This document shows, in pieces, positions 27,435 to 37,108 of a stretch of DNA of 64,000 nt. A model generated the notes under the pieces. It was not told the DNA's origin. It saw only the letters and a program-made list of their open reading frames with translations, and made no database searches. The translations under genes and the position numbers were made by a program. The first letter of the stretch is position 1. Every line of letters starts with the position of its first letter. Source of the stretch: Roseobacter sp. HKCCD6576-2 (lineage in GTDB: Bacteria; Pseudomonadota; Alphaproteobacteria; Rhodobacterales; Rhodobacteraceae); NCBI RefSeq assembly GCF_013179285.1, contig NZ_WVNW01000005.1, positions 186,001-250,000 of the forward strand, given 5' to 3'.

Positions 27435-28166
27435 TCAGAGACCTTTCTTGCCGCGAATAGCTTTCAGGAGGATCGGCAGAGCTGCCAAGGCGCAAAGGCC
27501 AAGAATCGGGCCAAGGATCGCCGGTTCAAAGATAATGGAAAGGTTCGGCGTCTCACCCATGGCGAAGACCTCGCCCAAACCCGCCCCAACCCAGGTATAA
27601 ACGACAGAGCCGGGCATGATCCCGAAGAAGGTGGTGAACACATAGCGGTTCAGCCGAACCCCCACCAATGCGGGCAGGAGATTGGCGACGAAGAATGGCA
27701 CCACCGGCACGAGACGGATCAGAAACAGCATCGACAGCTCGTTTTCCGCGATCCCGTCTTTGATGCGTTTCGTCAGTCCGCTTGACGCATCCATCCGCGC
27801 CGCAAGCCGATCACCCAGCCCCCATTTTGCCGCCAGAAAGATTGCCGTCGCACCCAGTGTCGCGGCAATGATGACAAAGAGCGCGCCCGGGAAGAGACCA
27901 AAGAGAAAGCCACCGGTTAAGGTCGCAATCGCCGCGCCGGGGAGGGAAAAGGCGACGATCAGCACATAGATCGCGACGAAAGCCGTCACCATGGCGACGT
28001 AGTTGGCGTCGCGGAATGCCAATAGCGCCTCGCGATTGTCGCGCAGCGTCTCAAACGACAAGAGATCGCCCAGCAGGAACCAGCCCAGCGCCGCCCCTGC
28101 CGCAATGAGGATTAGGGGCAGGAACCGGGAAACGCGGGATTTGGGGTCTGTCATGGTGTCGGACAT
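27435..28166 (-). CDS. TVP38/TMEM64 (DedA-superfamily) membrane protein
   Basis: A 243-residue inner-membrane protein with five or six helices and the VTT-domain core: FSLPGAAIATLTGGFLFG, then GATAIFLAAKWGLGDRL, and FLIRLVPVVPFFVANLLPALVGV. Family members are linked to lipid scrambling or flipping. The ATG at 28166 has AGGTAG upstream; the open frame extends a further 24 residues without a ribosome site. It forms a tight operon with the flavoprotein and diverges from rpmH across a gap that contains a 10-bp inverted repeat. Confidence 0.88.
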   Translation of the reverse strand: MSDTMTDPKSRVSRFLPLILIAAGAALGWFLLGDLLSFETLRDNREALLAFRDANYVAMVTAFVAIYVLIVAFSLPGAAIATLTGGFLFGLFPGALFVIIAATLGATAIFLAAKWGLGDRLAARMDASSGLTKRIKDGIAENELSMLFLIRLVPVVPFFVANLLPALVGVRLNRYVFTTFFGIMPGSVVYTWVGAGLGEVFAMGETPNLSIIFEPAILGPILGLCALAALPILLKAIRGKKGL

Positions 28167-28273
28167 CTCGAAACTACCTGAATGGCGTGATTTGCCCAGA
28201 ACATGCCCTCGTTCGGGGGCCAGACATAGGCCCCTCACGCTGCCTTGATAGGACGTGACAGAAAGCGGGGGTT

Positions 28274-28303
28274 TATGTCAGAAATTCCCACCATTCTGAC
28301 ATA
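28274..28303. promoter_or_regulatory. Perfect 10-bp inverted repeat upstream of the TVP38 and rpmH genes
   Basis: TATGTCAGAA (28274-28283) and TTCTGACATA (28294-28303) are exact inverted copies separated by 10 bases, so half-site centres are about two helical turns apart. A further TCTGAC half follows at 28304. It is 108 bases before the TVP38 gene and 48 bases before the rpmH -35 box. The form suggests a dimeric repressor or activator site rather than a terminator, since no U-tract follows. Confidence 0.6.
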
Positions 28304-28350
28304 TCTGACCCGGTGATGTTTCAGTTCTGTCGATTCCGCCTCGGCATTTG

Positions 28351-28379
28351 TTGACACGGGCGCGCCAAGACCGTATTGC
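28351..28379 (+). promoter_or_regulatory. Sigma-70-type promoter of rpmH
   Basis: TTGACA at 28351-28356 and TATTGC at 28374-28379 are separated by 17 bases, an almost ideal housekeeping promoter. The rpmH ATG is 77 bases downstream of the -10 box. Confidence 0.75.
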
Positions 28380-28455
28380 CCGGGTTCTCAAGGATTCCCT
28401 CGCCGTTTGACGCCTCCATCCGGGATGCCGTCCGGCCAGATTACGGAGCAAAACA

Positions 28456-28593
28456 ATGTCGAAACGTACGTTTCAGCCGTCCAACCTGGTCCGCAAGCGG
28501 CGCCACGGTTTCCGCGCGCGCATGGCCACCAAAGCAGGCCGTAAGATTCTGAACGCCCGCCGCGCCCGCGGCCGGAAGTCGCTCAGCGCCTGA
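28456..28593 (+). CDS. rpmH: Ribosomal protein L34
   Basis: Forty-five residues, almost all basic, with the invariant [20 protein letters not shown] and a C-terminal [10 protein letters not shown]. It is part of the 50S subunit. It is one residue longer than many L34 proteins because of a serine after the start methionine. It heads the conserved rpmH-rnpA-yidD string. Confidence 0.97.
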
Positions 28594-28615
28594 TTTGCCT
28601 CGAAAGGCCGGTGGT

Positions 28616-29008
28616 ATGACACCGAACGCGCCTCCGCCGACGGCCCCGTCGACGGGGGCTTTTTTGCTTGAGACTCTGACCAAGCGACCCGATTTCCTGC
28701 GCGCCGCGCGGGCCGCCCGTGCACCAGCGCCAGGATTTCTGCTGCAAGCTCGCAAACGCGCCGCCACCGAAGAGGTCACGCCCGAAGTGATCCGCGTCGG
28801 GTTCACCTGTTCCAAGAAAGTTGGCAATGCCGTCGCCCGCAATCGCGCCAAACGGCGACTGCGCGAGATTGCCCGCGCGGTTCTGCCTCTGGAAGGGCAA
28901 CCGGGCTGGGACTATGTTCTGATTGGCCGGGCAGGTGCCACCGCTGAGCTGCCCTTTGCGCAGCTCAAAGCGGACCTATCCCGGGCCTTAAAGAAAGTGC
29001 ATCGATGA
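28616..29008 (+). CDS. rnpA: Ribonuclease P protein component
   Basis: A 130-residue basic protein that binds the RNase P RNA and helps process tRNA 5' ends. The RNR motif region is clear (NAVARNRAKRRLREIAR), and the N-terminal LTKRPDFLRAARA is standard. ATG chosen at 28616; a TTG 21 bases upstream lies almost on the rpmH stop. It ends in a four-base overlap with yidD. Confidence 0.95.
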   Translation: MTPNAPPPTAPSTGAFLLETLTKRPDFLRAARAARAPAPGFLLQARKRAATEEVTPEVIRVGFTCSKKVGNAVARNRAKRRLREIARAVLPLEGQPGWDYVLIGRAGATAELPFAQLKADLSRALKKVHR

Positions 29009-29241
29009 CCCTTTTGGCCCAACTGTTCGCGTTGCCTGTGCGCGCCTACCGGCTGATCTTCAGCCCATGGGTTGGGTTTAACTGTCGCTATCATCCGACT
29101 TGCTCGGCCTATGCCCTGGAAGCTTTGGAAAAACACGGGGGCCTGAAGGGAAGCTGGCTGGCGCTCCGACGGATCGGTCGCTGTCACCCTTGGGGCTCGT
29201 CAGGTATCGACAACGTCCCGGATAGGGACCCGCCCAAATAG
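29005..29241 (+). CDS. yidD: Membrane protein insertion efficiency factor YidD
   Basis: A 78-residue protein with an amphipathic N-terminus and the signature PTCSAYALEALEKHG, plus RIGRCHPWG. It sits on the inner face of the membrane and aids YidC-dependent insertion. Its start overlaps the rnpA stop (ATGA). In many genomes yidC follows directly; here ttcA and an EAL gene intervene. Confidence 0.95.
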   Translation: MTLLAQLFALPVRAYRLIFSPWVGFNCRYHPTCSAYALEALEKHGGLKGSWLALRRIGRCHPWGSSGIDNVPDRDPPK

Positions 29242-29566
29242 AACGACCCGCCGAGACCGCAGTTTGCGCCGCAAGCCAGTCAGCGTTTCAGCACATGATC
29301 CGGTCCAACCCCGTTCAGCAACCCACGCGTATTGCCCATTTGATCAGCGGGGATGCCAACAACGGTCGGTCCGACACCTGCATTGGAACGATCACCAAAA
29401 GCCCCGTTAGCGAGGCAGGTCTATTGGGGAACCTGCTCTTTGAGCGATCAAACCCTCGGCGGCTCAAAATAAACTATGGCATCGCTGAATAATCTCCCTA
29501 TGGGTTCAACTGCTATCAGAATGACCTATGGTTGCAAGAACCCAAAACCACTGCCGAAAGCCCGCA
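29242..29566. other. 325-base gap between yidD and ttcA
   Basis: Only one short frame is present (about 29295-29492), and it has no family resemblance. A weak hairpin (GCAGGT/ACCTGC near 29420-29440) is visible. It probably holds the end of the rpmH transcript and a promoter for ttcA; nothing more can be supported. Confidence 0.4.
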
Positions 29567-30418
29567 ATGCTGGACACCGCCGACGACATCCATCCGCTCT
29601 TTCATGGCGCCCCCAAAACCGCCGAATTCAAAAAGCTGCGCAAGCGGCTCGTCCGCGAAACCCGCGAAGCGATTGAGCGATACGGCATGATTGAGCGCGG
29701 CAGCCGCTGGCTGGTGTGCCTGTCCGGCGGCAAAGACAGCTACACGCTTCTGGCGGTGCTGGTTGAGTTGCAATGGCGCGGTCTCCTGCCGGTGGAGTTG
29801 CTGGCCTGCAATCTCGATCAGGGCCAACCGGGTTTCCCGGCCACCGTCTTGCCGGAATTCCTCGGCCGGATGGGGGTGCCGCATCGCGTCGAATATCAAG
29901 ACACCTATTCCATTGTCATGGATAAGGTCCCGCAAGGGCGCACCTATTGCGCACTTTGCTCACGGCTGCGCCGCGGCAACCTCTATCGCATCGCCCGTGA
30001 GGAAGGGTGTTCTGCCGTGGTTTTGGGCCATCACCGCGATGACATTCTGGAGACATTCTTTCTGAACCTGTTTCATGGCGGAAAACTTGCCACGATGCCG
30101 CCAAAGCTGCTGAATGATGACGGTGACGTTTTTGTTTATCGCCCGCTCGCGCATGTGGCTGAGGCCGATTGCGACGCCTTCGCGCGGGCGATGGCGTATC
30201 CGATTATCCCCTGCGACCTTTGCGGTAGCCAAGATGGCCTGCAACGTCAGGCGATCAAGCAAATGCTGGATACATGGGAGGCGAAGGCGCCCGGGCGACG
30301 GCAAAAGATGTTCTCGGCCCTTATGTCAGCGCGCCCCTCGCATCTGCTCGACGCGGAACTCTTTGACTTTGCGGGGCTCTCAAGATCGTTCGCATTTGAA
30401 CCAAAACCGGGGGACTGA
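29567..30418 (+). CDS. ttcA: tRNA 2-thiocytidine biosynthesis protein TtcA
   Basis: A 283-residue PP-loop ATPase with [10 protein letters not shown] near residue 60. It has the paired cysteines CALC (about residue 130) and CDLC (about residue 221) that hold the [4Fe-4S] cluster for sulfur transfer to cytidine 32 of tRNA. The start [14 protein letters not shown] is the common alphaproteobacterial N-terminus; an ATG 39 bases upstream is possible but adds nothing recognisable. Confidence 0.95.
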   Translation: MLDTADDIHPLFHGAPKTAEFKKLRKRLVRETREAIERYGMIERGSRWLVCLSGGKDSYTLLAVLVELQWRGLLPVELLACNLDQGQPGFPATVLPEFLGRMGVPHRVEYQDTYSIVMDKVPQGRTYCALCSRLRRGNLYRIAREEGCSAVVLGHHRDDILETFFLNLFHGGKLATMPPKLLNDDGDVFVYRPLAHVAEADCDAFARAMAYPIIPCDLCGSQDGLQRQAIKQMLDTWEAKAPGRRQKMFSALMSARPSHLLDAELFDFAGLSRSFAFEPKPGD

Positions 30419-30510
30419 GATCGCAGCGTTAAGAGCCTGTCAGGCAGTTTGCCTTAGCGAGGAAGGTGAGATCCGACACAGCCGTCGGATGGAATTCCGA
30501 AGGGATCGCC

Positions 30511-32064
30511 ATGCCGAGACTTGGGTTGTTGCGCAGTTCCGATTTGATCAACGGCATTCGCGCGGGACTGTCTCGCGTGGAAATCCTCGCGCTCTATCCG
30601 ATACTTGCACTCGCGGCGGTCTGGTTTGGCAACTGGGATCTCCTACTTGTCACGGCTTTCCTACTTCCCACGCTACTCGCTCTGCAGGCTTTCGGCCAAG
30701 CGGAGCACGGGCCTAAAGACCCGCTTTTGCAACAATCAGTAGATGGGCCAACTGGTTTTCCAAGGCGGCCCGCTCTAACGGCAATGATTGATCGCACTGT
30801 GACGTTTGCCCCCGGCAATACGACCGTTGCCATCGCAATCGGAATCGATAAATCGGGTCCCGTGGCCGAGCGGTGGAACCGCCAATTGGGAGATGAAATC
30901 CTAAGCTGTGCGGCCACTCGGCTGAGGGAGGCATTGGGCGAAGGCGGCGTGATTGCGCGGATCGGAGAGACCGAATTCGGCATCGTATTGCACCCAAGCC
31001 ATAGTGCCCAAGTTGATAGCGTTCTGCCTCTTATCCATAGGCTACGGAACGTGCTTCAGAAGCCAATCTTAGTTGGCGGCTCAACCGCCCATGTCTCGGC
31101 CTCTTTTGGCCACTGCACGCTCGACATGTCTCCTGCACGCACCGGCGACTCTATGTTAAGCGCTGCAGAGATGGCCTTGGGTGATGCACGTGGCCATGGG
31201 GCATCGGCCATACGCGGCTTTTGCCCAGAGCTTGGTCAGGAACGCAAAAGGCAGGCTGATCTGGTCGACCAGGTCGAAGCCGCTCTCACCAACGGCGAGA
31301 TCAAAGCTTGGTATCAACCGCAAATCTGCACCGACACCGGCCTCATCAGCGGCTTCGAAGCCTTGGCGCGATGGCATCACCCCGAAGATGGCGTCTTGGC
31401 CCCAGGGGAGTTCCTTGGGGCAGTCGCGGAAGCCGGGCAGATGAGCAGACTCGGCAAAGTCATGCTCTACAATGCACTCTCGGCGCTCAAAAGCTGGGAT
31501 AGGGCGAGACTCGACATCGCGACGGTCGCGGTGAATTTCTCAACGGAAGAACTGCGCGACCCACTCTTTGCGGATTGGATCAAATGGGAAGTTGATCGGT
31601 TCGATCTCCGCCCGAATAGATTGACGGTCGAGATATTGGAAACGGTCGCCGCGCAATCGGAAGATGACATCATCATCCGCAACATCGAATTGCTTTCGCG
31701 GCACGGGGTTAATCTTGACCTGGACGACTTTGGCACGGGCCAAGCCTCCATCGCGAATATCCGGCGCTTCCATGTGAACCGGATCAAGATGGATCGTTCA
31801 TTTGTCACCAAGCTCGACGAAGACCCGACACAGTACGCCATGGTCTCGGCCATCTTGTCCCTCGCGGAGCATTTGGGCCTGGATACCTTGGCCGAAGGGG
31901 TTGAGACAGCTGGCGAACATAGCACACTGGCTCAGCTTGGCTGTGGCTATGTTCAAGGATTTGGTATCGCGCGCCCGATGCCGTTCGAAGACACGATTGC
32001 GTGGGTCCACGCTTACAACCAGAAGCTTGGCGCCCCCACATGTATTCGTCGTCAAGCCGGATGA
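30511..32064 (+). CDS. EAL-domain c-di-GMP phosphodiesterase with degenerate GGDEF domain
   Basis: A 517-residue protein. Two short membrane helices lie at about 25-55. A GGDEF-like domain follows whose active-site loop reads IGETEFG instead of GGDEF, so cyclase activity is unlikely. The C-terminal EAL domain keeps the catalytic set: FEALARW, VNFS, EILE, LDDFGTG, KMDRSFV, EGVE and GYVQGFGIARPM. It should hydrolyse c-di-GMP at the membrane. ATG chosen for GAAGGGA upstream. It sits between ttcA and yidC, both housekeeping genes. Confidence 0.92.
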   Translation: MPRLGLLRSSDLINGIRAGLSRVEILALYPILALAAVWFGNWDLLLVTAFLLPTLLALQAFGQAEHGPKDPLLQQSVDGPTGFPRRPALTAMIDRTVTFAPGNTTVAIAIGIDKSGPVAERWNRQLGDEILSCAATRLREALGEGGVIARIGETEFGIVLHPSHSAQVDSVLPLIHRLRNVLQKPILVGGSTAHVSASFGHCTLDMSPARTGDSMLSAAEMALGDARGHGASAIRGFCPELGQERKRQADLVDQVEAALTNGEIKAWYQPQICTDTGLISGFEALARWHHPEDGVLAPGEFLGAVAEAGQMSRLGKVMLYNALSALKSWDRARLDIATVAVNFSTEELRDPLFADWIKWEVDRFDLRPNRLTVEILETVAAQSEDDIIIRNIELLSRHGVNLDLDDFGTGQASIANIRRFHVNRIKMDRSFVTKLDEDPTQYAMVSAILSLAEHLGLDTLAEGVETAGEHSTLAQLGCGYVQGFGIARPMPFEDTIAWVHAYNQKLGAPTCIRRQAG

Positions 32065-32278
32065 TCGCAGCCCGTCGGATGTCAACAGTTTTCTGACGTC
32101 AATCGGCTGATATGCAGCATTGGCCGGGCCGCCACGCGTCATCGGTGTGATGGCAACGGGGGGCCGCGCCGATGCAAAACTGAGCACGACGCCTTTGGTC
32201 ACGGGGGAAAAGCCCTTGACCTTTCCACCCCCAATCTGTTGAACCTCCGTGACTTCAACCAAGGGATGGTCTGCAACG

Positions 32279-34111
32279 ATGGATGATCAGAATAGAAACC
32301 TGATCCTTGCGACAGCGCTAAGCTTTCTGGTCATTCTTGTCTGGTTCTTGCTGTTCCCTCCGCCTGATCCGACGGTTACAGACACCACTGATACACCTGC
32401 GGTGACCGTGCTGGATGAAAACGGTACCGAAATGGCTCTGACGCCGCCGGTGGCAGATGCGGGTGATGCACCGCAACTGGCGACCGATGCGGAGACGCGC
32501 GCCACCATCCTCGCCGAGGCTGAGCGGATCACGATCGAAACACCCGCGGTTTCCGGGTCCATCTCGCTCGTCGGCGGACGGATCGATGATCTTTCTCTGA
32601 ATAACTACTTCGAGACTCTTGAAGAGGACAGCCCAACCGTCACGCTCCTGTCTCCCGTTGGCGAGTCCGAGGCGTATTATGCCCTCTATGGCTGGGCCCC
32701 CGCAGGCGATTTGGCGTTTGAAGATGTGCCCGGCGCGAACACCGAATGGCAAATCGAAAGTGGCGAGACGCTCACACCAGAGACACCCGTCACCTTGGTC
32801 TGGGACAATGGCAATGGCCTGATCTTCCGCCGTAGCATCGCGATCGACGAAGATTTCATGTTCCAGGTCACGCAATCGGTTGAAAACACGACCGATGCCT
32901 CCGCCCGCATGGCGCCCTACGGCATCGTTGCGCGCCACGGGCTGCCCTCAGATTTGCAAAACTTCTTCATCTTGCATGAAGGCGTCGTTCGCAAATCGGA
33001 CGGCACATTAGACGAACTTGCCTATGACGACCTCCCCGATCTGGACTTCATCCAGCGTGAAGGCACCCCGGCGGAAGTGGTCGATGTCGCGGAAAACGGC
33101 TGGATCGGCTTCACCGATAAATACTGGATGACCACGCTGATCCCTGGTGAAGCGCAGCCGTTCACCTCGGTCACGCGCTATGTCCAGTCCAGCGACATCT
33201 ATCAGACCGAAGCTCGCCTACCGACAATGACCGTCGCGCCCGGTGAAACCGCTGAGATCAGTACCCAGCTTTTTGCTGGCGCCAAGGAATGGGAGACCAT
33301 CCGCAACTACCAGAACGAAGGCGGCATCGCGCGCTTCCTCGACTCGATCGACTGGGGCTGGTTCTATTTCCTGACCAAGCCAATCTTCTGGCTGCTGCAT
33401 AATCTCAATGCACTGATCGGCAATATGGGCGTCGCGATCATCGCTCTGACGCTGATTATCAAGGCGCTGCTCTTGCCGCTGGCGTTCAAATCATATGTCT
33501 CGATGGCGAAGATGAAAGAACTTCAGCCTGAGATGGAGAAGCTGAAGGAACGCGCAGGCGATGACCGCCAGAAGCTCCAACAGGGCATGATGGAGCTCTA
33601 CAAGACGAACAAGGTCAATCCGGCCTCCGGCTGCCTGCCGATCCTGCTGCAAATCCCGATCTTCTTCTCGCTCTACAAAGTGATCTTCGTCACCCTAGAG
33701 CTTCGGCACGCGCCCTTCTTCGGGTGGCTCACCGACCTGTCGATGCCCGACCCGTCATCGATCTACAACTTCTATGGGCTTCTGCCTTGGGCCGCACCCG
33801 AACCCGGCACGATCATGGCGTTGCTCTTCATCGGTATCCTACCGCTCTTGCTCGGCATTTCGATGTGGTTGCAGCAAAAGCTGAACCCAGCACCCACAGA
33901 CCCGACGCAGGCGATGATCTTCGCCTATCTGCCTTGGGTCTTTATGTTCATGTTGGGCAGTTTTGCATCCGGCCTATTGGTCTACTGGATTGCGAACAAC
34001 ACGATCACCTTTGTGCAGCAATACACGATCATGCGGAGCCAAGGCTTCAAACCGGACGTGTTCGGCAACATCCGCTCAGGCTTCCAGCGCAAGAAATCTG
34101 ACGAGAAATGA
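32279..34111 (+). CDS. yidC: Membrane protein insertase YidC
   Basis: A 610-residue inner-membrane insertase. It has an N-terminal signal-anchor helix (NLILATALSFLVILVWFLLF), a large periplasmic P1 beta domain (about 60-350) and five C-terminal helices. These include the substrate-groove region AFKSYVSMAKMKELQPEMEKLKE and NPASGCLPILLQIPIFFSLYKVIF. The frame is open 10 residues upstream, but MDDQNRN is the normal start. The 214 bases before it hold no convincing gene. The stop overlaps the MOSC gene start by four bases. Confidence 0.97.
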   Translation: MDDQNRNLILATALSFLVILVWFLLFPPPDPTVTDTTDTPAVTVLDENGTEMALTPPVADAGDAPQLATDAETRATILAEAERITIETPAVSGSISLVGGRIDDLSLNNYFETLEEDSPTVTLLSPVGESEAYYALYGWAPAGDLAFEDVPGANTEWQIESGETLTPETPVTLVWDNGNGLIFRRSIAIDEDFMFQVTQSVENTTDASARMAPYGIVARHGLPSDLQNFFILHEGVVRKSDGTLDELAYDDLPDLDFIQREGTPAEVVDVAENGWIGFTDKYWMTTLIPGEAQPFTSVTRYVQSSDIYQTEARLPTMTVAPGETAEISTQLFAGAKEWETIRNYQNEGGIARFLDSIDWGWFYFLTKPIFWLLHNLNALIGNMGVAIIALTLIIKALLLPLAFKSYVSMAKMKELQPEMEKLKERAGDDRQKLQQGMMELYKTNKVNPASGCLPILLQIPIFFSLYKVIFVTLELRHAPFFGWLTDLSMPDPSSIYNFYGLLPWAAPEPGTIMALLFIGILPLLLGISMWLQQKLNPAPTDPTQAMIFAYLPWVFMFMLGSFASGLLVYWIANNTITFVQQYTIMRSQGFKPDVFGNIRSGFQRKKSDEK

Positions 34112-34848
34112 CCGTCACACTCGCCCATATCTGGCGCCATCCGATCAAGGGGATCGGAGCCGAGGCGCTCGATCGGATTACTTTGAGCCCGGACCGCCCG
34201 CTGCCGTTGGATCGAGCCTGGGCGGTGCTGGAGGATGGTGGCGACGCATCTGATGGCTGGCGGTCTTGCCGCAACTTCCTACGTGGGGCGAAAGGGCCGG
34301 GCTTGATGGCGATCACGGCGCGGGTCGACGGCGATGTAATCCATCTCAGCCACCCGGACCAACCAGACCTGACCGTCACCCCGGCGGGCGACCCCGCGAC
34401 ACTTTTCGACTGGCTCCGCCCGATCTATCCAGAGAACCGCGCCGCGCCAGCGGCCCTGGTCAAATCGCCAGAGCAAGGGATGAGCGATGCGCCCTTTGCA
34501 TCTGTCTCGGTGCTCAACCTGTCGTCGCTCCGGGCACTGTCGCAAAAAATCGGCATGCAGCTCGACCCGCGCCGGTTTCGCGGCAACTTCTGGCTGGACG
34601 GGTTGGCACCTTGGGAGGAGTTCGACCTCGTCGGCAAAACGCTCCGCATAGGCGATGCAGAATTGGAAGTCGTCGAGCCCATCGGGCGGTGCCGCGCGAC
34701 AGAAGCGAACCCAGAAACCGGGCGGCGCGATGCAAATACGTTGGGCGCGCTGCAAAACGGTTGGGGACACACGAATTTCGGCGTCTATGCTCGGGTTTCA
34801 AAGGGTGGCGAGATCACCGAAGATATGCCCGTTGATGTGCTCTCATGA
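34108..34848 (+). CDS. MOSC-domain protein
   Basis: A 246-residue protein with an N-terminal MOSC beta-barrel subdomain (LAHIWRHPIKGIGAEALD) and the MOSC core. The core has the conserved cysteine in GRCRATEANPETGRRD, where relatives bind or act on sulfur-carrying molybdenum-cofactor intermediates. The substrate is not known for this subgroup. It is translationally linked to yidC before and engB after, each by a four-base overlap. Confidence 0.9.
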   Translation: MTVTLAHIWRHPIKGIGAEALDRITLSPDRPLPLDRAWAVLEDGGDASDGWRSCRNFLRGAKGPGLMAITARVDGDVIHLSHPDQPDLTVTPAGDPATLFDWLRPIYPENRAAPAALVKSPEQGMSDAPFASVSVLNLSSLRALSQKIGMQLDPRRFRGNFWLDGLAPWEEFDLVGKTLRIGDAELEVVEPIGRCRATEANPETGRRDANTLGALQNGWGHTNFGVYARVSKGGEITEDMPVDVLS

Positions 34849-35498
34849 GCGCCCTCCCCTTCCCATTGGCCGAAGCACCTGACGCGATCACGCGGGAGCG
34901 GGGCCGGAAGCTCTTCGCGACGGGCGGCGATTTCCTAAAAGGGGTCGTCGCGATGGATGGGATGCCGCCCGCCGATCGCATAGAGGTCTGCTTTGCCGGT
35001 CGTTCAAATGTTGGAAAATCAACGCTCATCAACGCGTTGACCGGTCGAAAAGCTCTGGCCCGGGCCTCCAACACGCCCGGTCGAACGCAAGAAATCAATT
35101 TCTTCACCCTCGCCGAGAGCCATTATCTCGTGGACCTGCCCGGCTACGGTTTTGCGAATGCGCCGGTGGCGGTTGTCGAGAAATGGCAACGCCTGCTCAA
35201 AGCCTATCTTGCGGGCCGGGCAAGCCTCCGCCGGGCATTTGTCTTGATCGACACGCGCCATGGGGTGAAACCCGTGGATGAAGAGATCATGACGCTTCTC
35301 GACAAGGCCGCGGTGACATTTCAAGTGGTGATGACCAAAGCTGATAAGGTGAAAGACAAGGATCGTGAGAAGATCCTGACACAGGTGCGCAATGCCTTGT
35401 CAAAACACCCCGCCGCCTTCCCCGAACTGGTTCTGACCTCTTCGGAAAAGGGGGATGGGATCGAAACGCTCCGCAGCATCATCGCGACGCTCGACTGA
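34845..35498 (+). CDS. engB: Ribosome biogenesis GTP-binding protein YsxC/EngB
   Basis: A 217-residue TRAFAC GTPase needed for 50S assembly. The G motifs are [14 protein letters not shown] (G1), TPGRTQ (G2), DLPGYGFA (G3), [11 protein letters not shown] (G4) and the SSEKGDG loop (G5). It overlaps the MOSC gene stop by four bases and precedes argB by 59 bases, a conserved order in this family of bacteria. Confidence 0.97.
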   Translation: MSALPFPLAEAPDAITRERGRKLFATGGDFLKGVVAMDGMPPADRIEVCFAGRSNVGKSTLINALTGRKALARASNTPGRTQEINFFTLAESHYLVDLPGYGFANAPVAVVEKWQRLLKAYLAGRASLRRAFVLIDTRHGVKPVDEEIMTLLDKAAVTFQVVMTKADKVKDKDREKILTQVRNALSKHPAAFPELVLTSSEKGDGIETLRSIIATLD

Positions 35499-35557
35499 GC
35501 CGGTCTTGGCAGCCTCGGCCCCTTGCCGTAACAAGACGCGACCATGAGGCCGAAGCG

Positions 35558-36418
35558 ATGAAGAAACAAACCATGAGCCGCGATTACCTTGCCACCGCCC
35601 GCACGCTTTCCGAAGCGCTGCCTTTCCTACAGCGCTATGATGATGCGACCGTGGTGATCAAATTCGGCGGTCACGCCATGGGCGATGACACTGCGATGGC
35701 CAGTTTCGCCCGCGATATCGTACTTTTGCAACAAGTCGGGGTGAACCCGGTGATCGTTCATGGCGGCGGCCCGATGATCAACGAGATGCTGAGCAAGCTT
35801 GGTGTTGTCTCGGAGTTTGTCGACGGCAAACGAGTGAGCGATACGGCGACCGTTGAAGTCGTCGAAATGGTGCTTTCGGGCACCGTCAATAAACGCATCG
35901 TGCAAGCGATCAACGCCCAAGGCGGGCGGGCCGTCGGGCTAAGCGGCAAAGATGCGAATTTGATGATCTGTGATCCGGCTGACCCGAAACTGGGCTTTGT
36001 CGGCGAACCGGCAGAGATGACGCCGGACGTGCTGCTGAACCTTTTCAAAGACAACATGATCCCGGTTGTCGCCCCTCTTGGCGCTGGCCGGAATGGGGAG
36101 ACCTTCAACGTCAATGGCGACACAGCCGCGGGCGCGATTGCTGCGGCTCTGAAGGCGGATCGCCTGTTGCTTCTGACCGATGTCGCGGGTGTGAAGAACG
36201 CCGATGGCGAGGTGGTGACCGAGTTGAGTGTCTCGGATGTCGAAGCGATGACCAAGGACGGCACCATTGCGGGCGGCATGATCCCCAAAACCGAAACTGC
36301 TCTGCATGCCGTCAGAAACGGCGTGCGCGCCTGTGTGATCGTTGATGGTCGGGTTTCGAACGCGGTGTTGTTGGAGCTGTTCACCGAACATGGCGCGGGC
36401 AGCATCATCCGCGCCTGA
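35558..36418 (+). CDS. argB: Acetylglutamate kinase
   Basis: A 286-residue amino-acid kinase of the arginine pathway (N-acetylglutamate + ATP). Marks are [44 protein letters not shown] and [14 protein letters not shown]. The start is taken at 35558 ([10 protein letters not shown]), with an alternative ATG 15 bases later. This is the long N-terminal type associated with arginine-sensitive, hexameric enzymes. Confidence 0.97.
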   Translation: MKKQTMSRDYLATARTLSEALPFLQRYDDATVVIKFGGHAMGDDTAMASFARDIVLLQQVGVNPVIVHGGGPMINEMLSKLGVVSEFVDGKRVSDTATVEVVEMVLSGTVNKRIVQAINAQGGRAVGLSGKDANLMICDPADPKLGFVGEPAEMTPDVLLNLFKDNMIPVVAPLGAGRNGETFNVNGDTAAGAIAAALKADRLLLLTDVAGVKNADGEVVTELSVSDVEAMTKDGTIAGGMIPKTETALHAVRNGVRACVIVDGRVSNAVLLELFTEHGAGSIIRA

Positions 36419-36457
36419 CACCTTGCGTGTCGTGGCCCGGCCCGACAGGGTGTGTAG

Positions 36458-37108
36458 ATGGATTACGAGAGCCTGACCCGCGCGGTTCACGACCTGCATC
36501 TTGATGTCTTCGGGGCATTTCACCCCACGCCAGAGGATGCGGCACCGAAAGGAACAGAAACGCTCGTCCTGCTTGGCCCGCGGGAGCCGGGCTTTTGGGC
36601 CCATGTCACCACTGAGCCAGAGTTCACAGACGGAAAACCTGACCCGATGGACCGCTGGTCCCGCCGGGTGATTGGGCGTCTCGCGTGCGACCTGGGCGCA
36701 AAGGCGCAGTTTCCGTTTGGTGGCCCACCCTTTGCGCCCTTTATCCGATGGGCTGCGCGCACAGGTCGCGCCTGGCCCAGCCCTGTGACGATCCTGGTGC
36801 ATGATGTGGCCGGGCTTATGGTCTCCTATCGCGGCGCGCTCGCGCTGAAAGAGCGGATCGACTTGCCGCGACTGCCCATTGAACGCCCCTGTGAGAGTTG
36901 CAGCAAACCATGCCTGACCGCCTGTCCAGTGAGCGCCCTGACACCGGAAGGCTATGACACAGCGGCCTGTCATGGGTATCTGGACACAGAGGCAGGTGCA
37001 GATTGCCTGATGCAGGGCTGCGCCGTCCGCCGCGCCTGCCCGCTGAGCCAATCCTATGGCCGCCTGCCCGCGCAATCGGCCTTTCACATGCGGAGTTTTC
37101 ACCCATGA
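36458..37108 (+). CDS. 4Fe-4S ferredoxin-like protein of unknown role
   Basis: A 216-residue protein with a cysteine-rich C-terminal half. CESCSKPCLTACPVSAL forms a ferredoxin-type site and is followed by further cysteines in AACHGYLD, DCLMQGCAVRRACP. The arrangement resembles the C-terminal part of epoxyqueuosine-reductase-like proteins, but the catalytic N-terminal domain is not recognisable. An electron-transfer or redox-sensing role is the safest reading. It overlaps the phosphohistidine phosphatase gene by four bases. Confidence 0.7.
   Translation: MDYESLTRAVHDLHLDVFGAFHPTPEDAAPKGTETLVLLGPREPGFWAHVTTEPEFTDGKPDPMDRWSRRVIGRLACDLGAKAQFPFGGPPFAPFIRWAARTGRAWPSPVTILVHDVAGLMVSYRGALALKERIDLPRLPIERPCESCSKPCLTACPVSALTPEGYDTAACHGYLDTEAGADCLMQGCAVRRACPLSQSYGRLPAQSAFHMRSFHP

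Noticed and set aside
31798-32262. 154-residue minus-strand frame before yidC
   Set aside because: Its 5' third does not overlap a known gene, but the rest is antisense to the EAL domain; no ribosome site or family was seen.
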